Source: Sulfuriferula sp. AH1
Lineage (GTDB): Bacteria > Pseudomonadota > Gammaproteobacteria > Burkholderiales > Sulfuriferulaceae
Assembly: GCF_002162035.1 (NCBI RefSeq)
Contig: NZ_CP021138.1
Coordinates: 1,240,001-1,304,000 of the forward strand
Direction: 5' to 3'
DNA length: 64,000 nucleotides
In this document: piece after piece, positions 10,319 to 19,552 of the stretch
How the letters are laid out: every line of letters begins with the position of its first letter
How positions within the stretch are numbered: the stretch's first letter is position 1
Made by a program: the position numbers and the translations under genes
Notes under the pieces: model-generated
Databases searched by the model: none
Seen by the model: only the letters and a program-made list of their open reading frames with translations
Told to the model about the DNA's origin: nothing

Positions 10319-10465
10319 GGTCAATTTGATTATCGCATGACGAAGCTTGCTTCGATGAGCTTGATTGTTAAATATTATTAATTTCGAGCAGCGTGCGATG
10401 GGATTCGATTTCAAGTTTGGTCCCGGGTTGTATATACAGATCATTTTATATTGTTAAGGATAATT
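10319..10465. promoter_or_regulatory. Divergent pelA/galE intergenic region with a small inverted repeat
   Basis: This 147-bp AT-rich spacer must hold the promoters of both the pel operon (leftward) and galE (rightward). A short inverted repeat, CGAAGCTTGCTTCG, lies at 10341-10354, about 25 bp from the pelA start. It could be an operator or just a small hairpin in the leader. I found no convincing -35/-10 pair in either direction. The galE ribosome-binding site AAGGA is at 10455-10459. Confidence 0.4.
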
Positions 10466-11473
10466 ATGCGCGTTTTAGTAACAGGTGGTGCAGGATATAT
10501 CGGGAGTCACACTTGTGTTGAATTGCTTAATGCAGGGCATGAAGTCATCGTGGTCGATAATTTATGCAACAGCAAAATCTCGGTATTGGACAGGGTAAGG
10601 CAGATTGCCGGACGTTCGGTGTCGTTTTATGATCTGGATGTGCGTGACAAAGCGGCGTTAAGTGCAGTGTTCGGGACGCATCAGATCGATGCCGTCATTC
10701 ATTTTGCCGGTTTGAAATCGGTCGGCGAGTCGGTCGCCATGCCTTTGCAATATTATGATAATAATGTTTATGGCACCCTGGTGCTGGCGGAGGTCATGGC
10801 TGAACACAATGTACACAATTTTGTGTTCAGCTCCTCGGCGACTGTCTACGGCGATCCGGCCAGTGTGCCGATAGGCGAGGATTTTCCGTTGTCGGCAACT
10901 AATCCGTATGGCCGTTCGAAATTGATCGTGGAGGAGATGCTGCGTGATCTGCCGATTGCACAGGCAGACTGGCATATCGTGCTATTGCGTTATTTTAACC
11001 CGGTAGGGGCGCATAGCAGCGGTTTGATCGGTGAAGATCCTAACGGCATTCCGAACAATCTGATGCCTTATGTAGCGCAGGTTGCTGCTGGCAAGTTGGC
11101 TCAGTTGTCTGTATTCGGTGGTGATTATCCGACACCTGACGGTACTGGCGTACGCGATTACATTCACGTAGTGGATCTTGCATTGGGGCATGTGCTTGCC
11201 CTGAATGCTTTGGCAAATAAAAGCGGAGTGGTCACCTATAATCTGGGCACAGGGCGTGGCTATAGCGTGCTGGAAATGGTTGCGGCTTTTGAGAAGGCGA
11301 GCGGTAAGACGGTGCCATATCGCATCGTTGACCGGCGCCCTGGCGATATTGCGGCTTGCTATGCCGATGCCGGTTTGGCGGAACGAGAGTTAGGCTGGCG
11401 CGCACAACGTGATATTGATGTGATGTGTGAAGACAGCTGGCGCTGGCAAACAACAGGGGCGTTGCTGGGTTGA
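10466..11473 (+). CDS. galE: UDP-glucose/UDP-GlcNAc 4-epimerase (GalE family, PelX-like role possible)
   Basis: A 335-residue extended SDR epimerase. The NAD-binding motif GGAGYIGS is at residues 7-14, with [10 protein letters not shown] (catalytic Ser/Thr region) and YGRSK (catalytic Tyr-x3-Lys) further on. It interconverts UDP-glucose/UDP-galactose or the N-acetyl forms. Start is the ATG after AAGGA; a TTG five codons upstream is less likely. The gene is divergent from pelA. Pel contains GalNAc, and some pel loci carry a linked UDP-GlcNAc 4-epimerase (PelX), so this enzyme may supply UDP-GalNAc. Substrate preference cannot be read from the sequence by eye. Confidence 0.93.
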   Translation: MRVLVTGGAGYIGSHTCVELLNAGHEVIVVDNLCNSKISVLDRVRQIAGRSVSFYDLDVRDKAALSAVFGTHQIDAVIHFAGLKSVGESVAMPLQYYDNNVYGTLVLAEVMAEHNVHNFVFSSSATVYGDPASVPIGEDFPLSATNPYGRSKLIVEEMLRDLPIAQADWHIVLLRYFNPVGAHSSGLIGEDPNGIPNNLMPYVAQVAAGKLAQLSVFGGDYPTPDGTGVRDYIHVVDLALGHVLALNALANKSGVVTYNLGTGRGYSVLEMVAAFEKASGKTVPYRIVDRRPGDIAACYADAGLAERELGWRAQRDIDVMCEDSWRWQTTGALLG

Positions 11474-11517
11474 GGGGTTCGTTAACCGTATCGGGCGCAG
11501 ACCGGGTGGGAACGGAT

Positions 11518-12546
11518 TCAAAACATTTCAATATCGTTGCTGTATGCGATTTCCGAATAGGCTTGCCCTTCGGCCTGCAAGGCTTCAAATGAGCAAACCT
11601 GGTTCCGGCCATGCTCTTTGGCATGATATAGGGCATGGTCGGCCTGTTCGATAACCGTGCTGGGCAAATTCTGTCCAGCAATCGTCACAAAACCAATGCT
11701 GACGGTAATACTGCCGATTTGCGGAAAAGTATGGGCTTCGACCTTCTTGCGGAAGCGTTGCAATATATTCATTGCCATATCCGCACGGGCATTTTTGAGA
11801 ATGACGACAAACTCTTCACCGCCATAGCGGAATAGTTGATCACTTTCGCGGAATGCCTGGCGCATGATGCTCGAAAACAATAACAGTACTTCATCTCCGT
11901 ATAAATGTCCGAACTTGTCATTTATTTTCTTGAAATGATCTATATCCAGTATCGCCAGATAATCCGGATGGTCGGTATCTTCGCTGCGTTTTTTCCCGGC
12001 GTGAGCTGCGACCAGAGTTTTCTCGATATGCGCATCGAAAGTTTTGCGGTTGAGCAAGCCGGTCAGCGTGTCACGTTCATTGTCGTTAATGAGCTGTAAC
12101 CAGTTGTAGTAGATGCGCATGAACCCTGCGGCCAGATCCTGATCTTTTTGTATCAGCGATGCGCAGTCGATTATCAGGAATCCGATGATTTTATTGATAC
12201 CCTGTACAGGATGAATTACACGCACACCGGTGTGGAGTTTTGATTCGACGACTATCTGGGAATTGGTCAGATAGCTGCTCAAAATGCCATCGTCATGTTC
12301 CATGACAATGGAGAGCCGATTTGCTTCGGTGGATATCTCGTTTGCATCATGTTGTGCATTCATGCTGACCACAGCGTTTAAGAGATGATGGTCACTGCGA
12401 TCTTCTATCTCATAGAAACTGATGCAATAGGCCGAAATGATTTCCTGCAGGGTCCTGATCAGGCACGTTTCCAATGCGAATTGATCGCGTGTCGATGTAA
12501 GACTAACGACTGACTGCAGTAAATGGTAAGGATTGGTCTTTAACAC
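11518..12546 (-). CDS. GGDEF diguanylate cyclase with N-terminal sensory (GAF-like) domain
   Basis: A 342-residue cytosolic protein. The N-terminal ~165 residues have no clear signature and look GAF-like; the C-terminal half (~170-335) is a GGDEF domain. The active-site motif is intact as GGEEF (within RYGGEEFVVIL), and DTLTGLLNRKTFD marks the domain start. An RESD inhibitory-site motif lies upstream of GGEEF, suggesting product feedback. No transmembrane segment is seen. It lies convergent to galE, close to the pel operon whose PelD binds c-di-GMP, so a role in switching on Pel is a reasonable inference. It may instead feed the general c-di-GMP pool. Confidence 0.9.
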   Translation of the reverse strand: MLKTNPYHLLQSVVSLTSTRDQFALETCLIRTLQEIISAYCISFYEIEDRSDHHLLNAVVSMNAQHDANEISTEANRLSIVMEHDDGILSSYLTNSQIVVESKLHTGVRVIHPVQGINKIIGFLIIDCASLIQKDQDLAAGFMRIYYNWLQLINDNERDTLTGLLNRKTFDAHIEKTLVAAHAGKKRSEDTDHPDYLAILDIDHFKKINDKFGHLYGDEVLLLFSSIMRQAFRESDQLFRYGGEEFVVILKNARADMAMNILQRFRKKVEAHTFPQIGSITVSIGFVTIAGQNLPSTVIEQADHALYHAKEHGRNQVCSFEALQAEGQAYSEIAYSNDIEMF

Positions 12547-12694
12547 AATTTTAGCCGATTCGAATGCGCACAGGGCAATAGTACTACATCTGAAAATCAG
12601 TGGGCTTATAAAATATCAAATTTCAATCTGCGTAGCAGAGAATCGGTTCTGCAATGCAGTATCATGCGTATTTTCAAACAAAAGGTATATTGGC

Positions 12695-13183
12695 GTGGCA
12701 AGTTCGAAGAAGATTGCAGTGCTTTTTATTTGCATGGGCAACATCTGCCGCTCACCCATGGCGGAAGGGGTATTTACTCAAAAAGCTGATCAGTTGGGTT
12801 TGGCAGAATATATATTGATCGATTCGGCGGGTACTCATGATTATCACATAGGGGCGATGCCCGATCGGCGTGCTCGGCAGACGATGGCCGATGCCGGCTA
12901 CGATATTTCAGGTTTGCGTGCACGTCAGGTTTGCTCTGATGATTTCGAAAAATTCGATCATATATTGGCAATGGATGAGAATAACCTTGCCCATTTAAAA
13001 CGCATGGCGGGCATTAATCAGCACAAGGTCCAGCTGTGCCTGAATTTCAGCAGCAGGTTCGTTGGGCAAGCGGTGCCTGATCCCTATTACGGTGAGCAAG
13101 ACGGGTTTGAGTTGGTGCGGGCAATGGTGGATGCTGCTGCTGATGGATTGCTGATTGTCGTAGGGGACGATTTGAAAGCATAA
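12695..13183 (+). CDS. Low-molecular-weight protein tyrosine phosphatase
   Basis: A 162-residue protein with the P-loop CMGNICRS (C-x5-R-S) near the N-terminus and the general-acid loop DPYY near residue 127, the complete catalytic set of LMW-PTPs. I placed the start at the GTG at 12695. The protein then has normal family length, whereas the longer reading from 12533 adds 54 residues with no resemblance to the family. Such enzymes often dephosphorylate tyrosine kinases of capsule export (Wzc type) or free phosphotyrosine. No such kinase is in this window, so the partner is unknown. Confidence 0.92.
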   Translation: MASSKKIAVLFICMGNICRSPMAEGVFTQKADQLGLAEYILIDSAGTHDYHIGAMPDRRARQTMADAGYDISGLRARQVCSDDFEKFDHILAMDENNLAHLKRMAGINQHKVQLCLNFSSRFVGQAVPDPYYGEQDGFELVRAMVDAAADGLLIVVGDDLKA

Positions 13184-13187
13184 TTAT

Positions 13188-13219
13188 CGGAAACGATGGA
13201 TGTTTTTCCATCGTTTCCG
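13188..13219. terminator. Hairpin between convergent phosphatase and rne genes
   Basis: A 13-bp perfect stem (CGGAAACGATGGA paired with TCCATCGTTTCCG) with a 6-base loop lies between the convergent stops. It has no real T-tract on either side, so it may act as a bidirectional RNA 3' end or stability hairpin rather than a classic intrinsic terminator. Confidence 0.55.
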
Positions 13220-13247
13220 GAATTATTCCGGTCTGCGTTTACACTGT

Positions 13248-16127
13248 TTAGTGTTTGGTCTCGACCTGGGTGAGCTGGACTTCAGCCACATTCTGCGTGT
13301 TCTGTTGCAATGATTTACGTTCGCGGCGAGGTTTGTTCGTTCCGATCTCGGCATTGACGACAGGTGCTGCTGTGGTCTCGACTTGCAACAACGGTGCGCT
13401 CTCTGCCTCTGTGACAACCGGTTTGGCTCGAGCCGCTCTGGCCTTGGGGGTGGCTGTCGGAGCGCTTTGCTGTTCCTTGCTTGCTGCTTGCGTCTCGATC
13501 ATTTGTAAATTCGCGGCTTCGGTAGAAGGCGCCAGCAGCTCGGCCAGTAATTGCTCAATGGCTGGTTTTCCCGATGCCGCAATTGGAGCAGCTGTGACGG
13601 TACTGCTAGTGTCTGTAGTAGCCGGTGCGAATATGTCCATTTGCGTTGCTGCTACAGACGGGCTTGTCGGGCTGACAACGGCGGCTGGAGCAGCAATGAT
13701 CTCAACGGGAGCTGCGATCGGTTCAATCTGCTGAATCTCGGTTGCCGCTTCATGAACTTCAACAACCGGTTCAGCAACAACCGGTTCAGATACGGCAATT
13801 GCATCGCTCTTGATTTCAGCCGGAGCAGAAGTTGCTGCTTCCGCTTCCGTAGCGATTGCAGGCGCAACTACGTCAGGCGCAATTTCGTTTTTAGCAGTCG
13901 AAGGCAGCTGGTTGGCTGTATCTGCAGTCGCGGTCTCGGCTTGGTTGTTTGCATGCTCAGGACGGCGCTCGCGACGGCCCCCGCGACGTCCACGGCGACT
14001 GCGGGGTTCTTGCGGTGCAGTCGCAACGCCGGTGGCGGCATCGTCATTTGTCAGCGTGGCTTCCGCTGCTGCGGTCTCATTCACGTTATTGTCAATGGCA
14101 TGGCGCGGTTGGCGTGGTGGGCGTGGCTTTTTGCCGGATTCAGGTTTGGCTTGTTTGTCCGAATTCATTTCAATGCCGACTTCTTGCGGGCCGCGATCCT
14201 GACGCGGTGCACGCTCCGGACGAGGCGGGCGTTCAGTGCGGGCAGGACGTTCGGTTGCCGTTTCGCCTTTCGCTTCGTTACGTATTTCATTGCGTGGCGG
14301 ACGCTCATTGCGTGAGCGATTGCGGTTGCGTGTATCTTGTTGTGGGCGATGCTCCCGTACGGTCGGCGCAACTGGTTCAACTGCAGGCGTAACGGCGGCA
14401 GGTTTATCTTCGCCAAATTTTTGCAGCCAGCCAAAAATCCGCCCAATCAAGCCGGATTTGGCAGAAGTGCTTATGGCTGAAGTGATTTCAGCTGCCTTTT
14501 CAGCAATAATCGGTGCCGGTTGGGTTGGAGTAATGCCGCGGACCACAGGAACTTGCGCTGCCGGCTTATTCTCTTTCCGGGTTTCTGCCGGGGTCGCCTC
14601 TTCGATAGTTTCGCTTAATCGATAACTTGGAGTAAGCATTTCCAGCGGATTGATTTCATCGTGACGCAGGCGGGTAATCTTGTAATGCGGCGTCACTAAA
14701 TGAATGTTGGGAATGAGCACGACACTGACCTTGAGCCGTGACTCGATGGCAAAAATATCAGCACGTTTTTCATTTAACAGGAAGGTAGCAACATCAACCG
14801 GAATCTGGGCATGGATCGCACCCGTCTGATCTTTCATCGCTTGCTCCTGAATGATGCGCAGGATATGCAATGCGGTTGATTCGATACCGCGTATGAAACC
14901 GGTGCCATTGCAGCGGGGGCAGGGTTGGTGACTGGATTCGCCGAGAGAAGGCTGCAAGCGTTGACGCGATAGCTCCATCAGGCCGAATTTCGATATTTTG
15001 CCAAACTGGACGCGAGCGCGATCGTAATGTAATGCATCGCGTAAACGATTTTCCACATCACGTTGATTTTTTTGGCTTTCCATGTCGATGAAATCGATAA
15101 CGACCAGTCCGCCCAGATCGCGCAAGCGCAACTGGCGAGCGACTTCTTCCGCTGCTTCCAGATTGGTGTTGAATGCTGTCTGCTCGATATCGGTACCGCG
15201 GGTGGAGCGTGCCGAGTTGACGTCGACCGAAACCAGGGCTTCGGTGTGGTCGATCACGATTGCGCCGCCGGAAGGCAGACTCACTTCGCGGGAAAAAGCG
15301 GTTTCAATCTGATGTTCGATTTGGAAGCGGGAGAACAAGGGCACATCGTCTTTGTACAATTTGACTTTGTGCACATTGCCGGGCATCACATGGCTCATGA
15401 ACTGCTGCGCCTGCTCGTAGACCTCTTCGGTATCAATCAGGATTTCGCCAATGTCAGGCTGGAAGTAGTCGCGAATGGCGCGTATCACCAGGCTGCTTTC
15501 CTGATAAATCAGAAATGCACCTTTTTGGCTATTTGCCGCGCCGTCAATAGCGTTCCATAATTGCAGCAAGTAGTTCAAATCCCACTGCAATTCTTCTACT
15601 CCGCGTCCGATACCGGCGGTACGGGCAATAATACTCATCCCGGCGGGTATGACGAGTTGGGCCATTACATCGCGCAGTTCGTTACGTTCCTCGCCTTCAA
15701 TACGACGGGAAACGCCGCCGCCGCGCGGATTGTTCGGCATTAATACCAGATATCGACCGGCTAGGCTGATGTAGGTGGTGAGGGCCGCGCCCTTGTTGCC
15801 GCGCTCGTCTTTTTCTACCTGAACGATGAGCTCCTGCCCTTCGCGCAAGACGTCTTGTATGCGCGGGCGGCCGGATTCCGGTGCATCAACCGAATAGCAT
15901 GCGCGAGATAATTCCTTGAAAGGCAAAAAGCCATGCCGGTCGCTGCCATAATCGATAAAAGCGGCTTCCAGACTGGGCTCGACACGAGTGACGATACCTT
16001 TGTATATATTGCTTTTGCGTTGTTCCTTGTTTGCAGATTCAATGTCCAGATCGACCAGTTTTTGGCCATCGACAATGGCGACACGGAGTTCTTCTGCTTG
16101 TGTCGCATTAAATAACATGCGTTTCAT
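13248..16127 (-). CDS. rne: Ribonuclease E
   Basis: A 959-residue RNase E/G family endoribonuclease, the core of RNA decay and rRNA/tRNA processing. The catalytic half holds the S1 domain (about residues 35-120), the catalytic Asp motif VSVDVNSARS and the zinc-link CPRCNGTG. The tail (~540-959) is low-complexity: Arg-rich islands (RRGRRGGRRERRPEH) for RNA binding, then long Ala/Pro/Val/Glu-rich stretches, as expected for a degradosome scaffold. The start at 16127 (MKRMLFNATQAEELRVAIVD) matches the family; the 16 extra upstream codons are unsupported. A 565-bp upstream gap suggests a long leader, which in E. coli mediates autoregulation. Confidence 0.96.
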   Translation of the reverse strand: MKRMLFNATQAEELRVAIVDGQKLVDLDIESANKEQRKSNIYKGIVTRVEPSLEAAFIDYGSDRHGFLPFKELSRACYSVDAPESGRPRIQDVLREGQELIVQVEKDERGNKGAALTTYISLAGRYLVLMPNNPRGGGVSRRIEGEERNELRDVMAQLVIPAGMSIIARTAGIGRGVEELQWDLNYLLQLWNAIDGAANSQKGAFLIYQESSLVIRAIRDYFQPDIGEILIDTEEVYEQAQQFMSHVMPGNVHKVKLYKDDVPLFSRFQIEHQIETAFSREVSLPSGGAIVIDHTEALVSVDVNSARSTRGTDIEQTAFNTNLEAAEEVARQLRLRDLGGLVVIDFIDMESQKNQRDVENRLRDALHYDRARVQFGKISKFGLMELSRQRLQPSLGESSHQPCPRCNGTGFIRGIESTALHILRIIQEQAMKDQTGAIHAQIPVDVATFLLNEKRADIFAIESRLKVSVVLIPNIHLVTPHYKITRLRHDEINPLEMLTPSYRLSETIEEATPAETRKENKPAAQVPVVRGITPTQPAPIIAEKAAEITSAISTSAKSGLIGRIFGWLQKFGEDKPAAVTPAVEPVAPTVREHRPQQDTRNRNRSRNERPPRNEIRNEAKGETATERPARTERPPRPERAPRQDRGPQEVGIEMNSDKQAKPESGKKPRPPRQPRHAIDNNVNETAAAEATLTNDDAATGVATAPQEPRSRRGRRGGRRERRPEHANNQAETATADTANQLPSTAKNEIAPDVVAPAIATEAEAATSAPAEIKSDAIAVSEPVVAEPVVEVHEAATEIQQIEPIAAPVEIIAAPAAVVSPTSPSVAATQMDIFAPATTDTSSTVTAAPIAASGKPAIEQLLAELLAPSTEAANLQMIETQAASKEQQSAPTATPKARAARAKPVVTEAESAPLLQVETTAAPVVNAEIGTNKPRRERKSLQQNTQNVAEVQLTQVETKH

Positions 16128-16692
16128 TTGTTTAATTTCTCCCGCGCGCGATGACACGGGACGAAGGCACACCACCGCGTATGCGGTTTAACAGCACGTT
16201 TATCGTCTGGTAACAGTCATGATGGACATCCAGGTTAATCGGTCATGGTGATTCTTCGTGATGCGAATGTGTTTAAACATCAGCAAAAAACTAGCCAGCG
16301 TTTCAATATGCTTAACCATACAGGTAGTTTGACGAGGATAAATAATTTTGTAGGGGCAACTTGTTCTGCTTCATTATGGGTGCCGAAGTGACAAAAGATA
16401 CTATCGAGTCATAACCAATGCGGATTGGCGTGAATGAACTGTGATTCAAGCTAGGCTGCGTTTCGCGCGCTAAAAATACTTAAATATCGCTACTTGTTTG
16501 GAGCCATATGCACTATGCATTCATGGTTTTTCCGTGCTCAGGTATGGTGGCGTGTATAATTGCCGCCTCATATGGGTTGAGGTTCCGGTGAGCGAAATTA
16601 ACCGGTTAATTTTACTTTTGGATAACGCATTTGGCGCATGATTAAATCCATGCCCTGCAGCCATCACAAGAAGTGCTATCAGTATATGCAAA
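16128..16692. other. 565-bp non-coding gap between divergent rne and rluC
   Basis: No ORF here resembles a gene. The spacer should contain the promoters of both divergent genes and probably a long rne 5' leader. A TATAAT at 16555-16560 is oriented toward rluC, but no decent -35 lies 16-18 bp upstream of it. I saw no tRNA-like fold and no conserved riboswitch core. A small RNA is possible but not supported. Confidence 0.5.
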
Positions 16693-17652
16693 ATGAATGA
16701 TTTACGCAAAGAATCTGTCACTTTTATTAAAGTGGATGAGTCTTCGGAAGGGCAGCGGATCGATAATTTCCTGGCGCGCCATTTGAAAGGTGTACCCAAG
16801 AGTCATTTGTATCGCATACTTCGCAGCGGCGAAGTGCGCGTCAATAAAGGGCGGGCAGAGGCTTCGCGCAAACTGGTGCTGGGAGATGAAGTCCGGATTC
16901 CGCCGATCCGCGTGTCTGAGCCCGCACCCAAAACGGCCACTTTGCCAAAGGGTGGTATACGTTTGCTCGACCACGTGCTGTATCGTGACGATGCCGTTAT
17001 CATATTGAACAAGCCGGCCGGAATGGCGGTGCATGGCGGCAGCGGGGTTAGCCTGGGTGTGATTGAGCAACTGCGGCTGGAATTGCCGGAATGTCGTTTT
17101 CTGGAATTGGCGCACCGGCTGGACCGAGAAACTTCGGGTGCATTGATTCTGGCGTGCAAGCGCAGTGCGCTGGTCAAGCTTCATGATATTTTTCGGGAAA
17201 ATCGCGTGAACAAACGCTATCTGGCGCTGGTCAATGGTCAGTGGAAAGCGCCCACGCAACATGTCAAGGTCGCATTGCATAAGTATCTCAATGCAGACGG
17301 CGAACGCCGGGTCATGGTAAGTGCGGATGGGAAAGCTGCGCATACTATTTTCCGTTTGCGCGAATCCTGGCCCGATTATACATTGCTCGAAGCGGAATTA
17401 AAGAGCGGGCGTACTCATCAAATACGCGTGCATTTGGCGCATCTGGGTTTTCCGATCGCAGGTGATGATAAATACGGCGATTTTGCACGCAATCGGGAGT
17501 TGGCGAAAAATGGCCTGAAACGCATGTTTTTACATGCATGGCGTGTGGAATTCCGGCATCCGTTAACGAACGAGCCGTTAGTGATAGAAGTGCCATTGCC
17601 AAAAGAATTGCAAAATTTTATTGACAGATTGAATCATGCAAAAACAGTTTGA
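16693..17652 (+). CDS. rluC: Ribosomal large subunit pseudouridine synthase (RluC type)
   Basis: A 319-residue protein with an N-terminal S4 RNA-binding domain (about residues 18-75) and an RsuA/RluA catalytic domain (~90-300). The signature HRLDRETSG contains the catalytic Asp. RluC modifies 23S rRNA at positions 955, 2504 and 2580 in E. coli; the RluC rather than RluD assignment rests on the S4 domain and the conserved neighbourhood next to rne. It overlaps the following HAD gene by 17 nt, so the two are likely co-transcribed and translationally coupled. Confidence 0.93.
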   Translation: MNDLRKESVTFIKVDESSEGQRIDNFLARHLKGVPKSHLYRILRSGEVRVNKGRAEASRKLVLGDEVRIPPIRVSEPAPKTATLPKGGIRLLDHVLYRDDAVIILNKPAGMAVHGGSGVSLGVIEQLRLELPECRFLELAHRLDRETSGALILACKRSALVKLHDIFRENRVNKRYLALVNGQWKAPTQHVKVALHKYLNADGERRVMVSADGKAAHTIFRLRESWPDYTLLEAELKSGRTHQIRVHLAHLGFPIAGDDKYGDFARNRELAKNGLKRMFLHAWRVEFRHPLTNEPLVIEVPLPKELQNFIDRLNHAKTV

Positions 17653-18292
17653 CTTGCTGATCTTCGACTGGGACGGCACTCTGATGGATTCAACAGGTGC
17701 TATTGCCAGCTCGATTCGGGCGGCATGCGCCGACCTGAATTTGCCTGTACCCAGCATGGAGCAGGCCAACCATATTATTGGTCTGGGTCTGACTGAAGCG
17801 ATTGCGGCGCTATTGCCGGCGTTGCCGGCTGCGGATTATCCGCAGCTGGTTGAGCGTTATCGGCATCATTTTTTGGGTCAGGATCATTTATTGCCGCTGT
17901 TCGATGGCGTAGCGCAAACCATCCCGCAATTACATCATGCCGGGTATTGGATTACGGTCGCGACCGGCAAAAGCCGCAGAGGACTGGAGCGAGCGCTGGA
18001 TCAAAGCCGGTTGCGCTCGTATTTCCATGCTTCCCGTTGCGCCGATGAGGTTTTTTCCAAACCGCATCCGGGAATGATTCTGGAATTGATGGATTGCTGC
18101 GGTGTGCGCCCCGAGCGCACATTGATGATAGGCGATACCAGTCATGATCTGCAAATGGCGCAAAATGCCGGTGTGGCCAGTGTCGGTGTCGGATACGGCG
18201 CGCATTGCGCATCAACGTTGCAGGCATTTGAACCATTATACATCGCGCATGATTTCGCGGCCCTGGCAAAATGGTTAAGTCAGCATGGCTAG
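17636..18292 (+). CDS. HAD-family hydrolase (phosphoglycolate phosphatase-like)
   Basis: A 218-residue HAD subfamily IA phosphatase. Motif I is FDWDGTLMDS (nucleophile and acid Asp) near residue 10. Motif II is the Thr/Lys region VATGKSRRG, and motif III/IV MIGDTSHDLQMA ends the core. An alpha-helical cap lies between motifs I and II. Similarity is to Gph/YjjG-like phosphatases, but in this genetic position (after rluC) the substrate is usually unknown, so no gph symbol is given. It begins inside the end of rluC, and sppA follows 59 nt later. Confidence 0.88.
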   Translation: MQKQFDLLIFDWDGTLMDSTGAIASSIRAACADLNLPVPSMEQANHIIGLGLTEAIAALLPALPAADYPQLVERYRHHFLGQDHLLPLFDGVAQTIPQLHHAGYWITVATGKSRRGLERALDQSRLRSYFHASRCADEVFSKPHPGMILELMDCCGVRPERTLMIGDTSHDLQMAQNAGVASVGVGYGAHCASTLQAFEPLYIAHDFAALAKWLSQHG

Positions 18293-18351
18293 TGCTTGTT
18301 ATCTGCTCTTGGGGTTATACTTAGACATTGATATTTAACGAAGGAAGTGGC

Positions 18352-19299
18352 ATGTCGGAACCGGAAAAATCTGCTAGTTGGGAACGCGAAGTGCTGGAAA
18401 AGCTTGCCCTGGCGGCGTTAAAAGAACAGCGTGTGGCGAGACATTGGAACATTTTCTTCAGGATCCTGGGTTTCAGTTTCCTATTTCTAATCTTTTTCAG
18501 CGTCATGGGCTGGATAGGGAATAACGCTATAGAGATAACCGGCAAGCATACCGCTCTGGTCGAATTGAATGGCACGATTGCGTCTGGAGAAGTCAGCGCA
18601 AATCAAATCATTAGCGGCTTGCAGGCGGCATTCAAGGATAAAAACACCAAAGGCGTTATTCTGCGTATCAACAGTCCGGGCGGCAGCCCGGTGCAGGCGG
18701 GGCAGATTTACGACGAAATCAAACGGTTACGTGTCAAATATCCAAATATCCCGTTATATGTTGTGGTTGATGATTTGTGCGCTTCCGGCGGTTATTATGT
18801 CGCCGCGGCGGCAGATCGCATCTATGTCGACAAGGCCAGTCTGATAGGTTCTATCGGCGTATTGATGGACGGTTTCGGGTTTACCGGCACGATGGACAAA
18901 TTAGGAGTGGAGCGCCGTTTGCTAACGGCGGGTACCAATAAAGGCTTCCTCGATCCGTTCTCGCCGGTTAATCCGCAACAGGAAAATTACGCCAAAGTGA
19001 TGCTGGAAGAGATCCATCAGCAATTCATCAAGGCGGTGCGAGACGGACGCGGTGCACGCCTGAAGGAAACCCCCGACATGTTTAGCGGTTTGATCTGGAG
19101 CGGCGAGAAAGCAGTGTCGCTGGGATTGGCTGATGGCTTCGGCAGCACAGAATACGTGGCGCGTGATGTGATCCATGCCGAAAATGTGGTGGATTTCACC
19201 CCGCAGGAAGGTTTTGCCGATCGTTTTGCCAAGCGTTTTGGCGTCGCCTTGGGCAAGAACATTAATCCTTTGGCCGCCATGGGGATGGAGTTGCATTGA
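18352..19299 (+). CDS. sppA: Signal peptide peptidase SppA (S49 family), short form
   Basis: A 315-residue membrane-anchored serine protease of the half-length SppA/SohB type. One N-terminal TM segment (about residues 34-55) is followed by a ClpP-like domain with the nucleophile Ser in CASGGYYVA and the general-base Lys in DKASLIGSIGV. It degrades cleaved signal peptides in the membrane. The start at 18352 is preceded by AAGGAAG at proper distance; the ORF could extend 8 codons upstream without such a site. The stop overlaps the TTG start of the Rof-like gene. Confidence 0.93.
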   Translation: MSEPEKSASWEREVLEKLALAALKEQRVARHWNIFFRILGFSFLFLIFFSVMGWIGNNAIEITGKHTALVELNGTIASGEVSANQIISGLQAAFKDKNTKGVILRINSPGGSPVQAGQIYDEIKRLRVKYPNIPLYVVVDDLCASGGYYVAAAADRIYVDKASLIGSIGVLMDGFGFTGTMDKLGVERRLLTAGTNKGFLDPFSPVNPQQENYAKVMLEEIHQQFIKAVRDGRGARLKETPDMFSGLIWSGEKAVSLGLADGFGSTEYVARDVIHAENVVDFTPQEGFADRFAKRFGVALGKNINPLAAMGMELH

Positions 19300-19544
19300 A
19301 CCCTGAAGTCAACTATCAGCCTATTGCTTGCACGCTTCATGAAGGGTTGGAGTTTGCCGTGCTGAAGCGCAAGAAGCTGCAAATGCGTTATCGCAATGCC
19401 GGTGGACAGGAAATGATATCCACGATATTGCCACTGGACGTATACAGTGCAAATGCCGCTGAATGGTTAAAGATGCAGCATGCGGACGGCAGGGTGGAAA
19501 TCTTGCGTCTGGATGCGATATTGTCGTTTGCCGATCAAATTTAA
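19296..19544 (+). CDS. rof: Rof-like (YaeO) inhibitor of Rho termination
   Basis: An 82-residue protein starting at a TTG that overlaps the sppA stop. The N-terminal YQPIACTLHEGLEFA and C-terminal VEILRLDAILSF match the framing motifs of E. coli Rof (YQPINC near the N-terminus and LRLDKITSF near the C-terminus), a small Sm-like fold that binds Rho and blocks termination. No other member of the termination machinery is nearby. The TTG is the only plausible start that keeps the YQPI segment. Similarity was judged by eye over short motifs, so alternatives remain open. Confidence 0.7.
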   Translation: MNPEVNYQPIACTLHEGLEFAVLKRKKLQMRYRNAGGQEMISTILPLDVYSANAAEWLKMQHADGRVEILRLDAILSFADQI

Positions 19545-19552
19545 GGATTCTT

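Noticed and set aside
13551-14315. 254-codon plus-strand ORF over the rne tail
   Set aside because: Low-complexity shadow of the Ala/Arg-rich RNase E C-terminal region.
16532-16560. TATAAT at 16555 as a full rluC promoter
   Set aside because: No acceptable -35 hexamer at 16-18 bp, so not listed as a promoter on its own.
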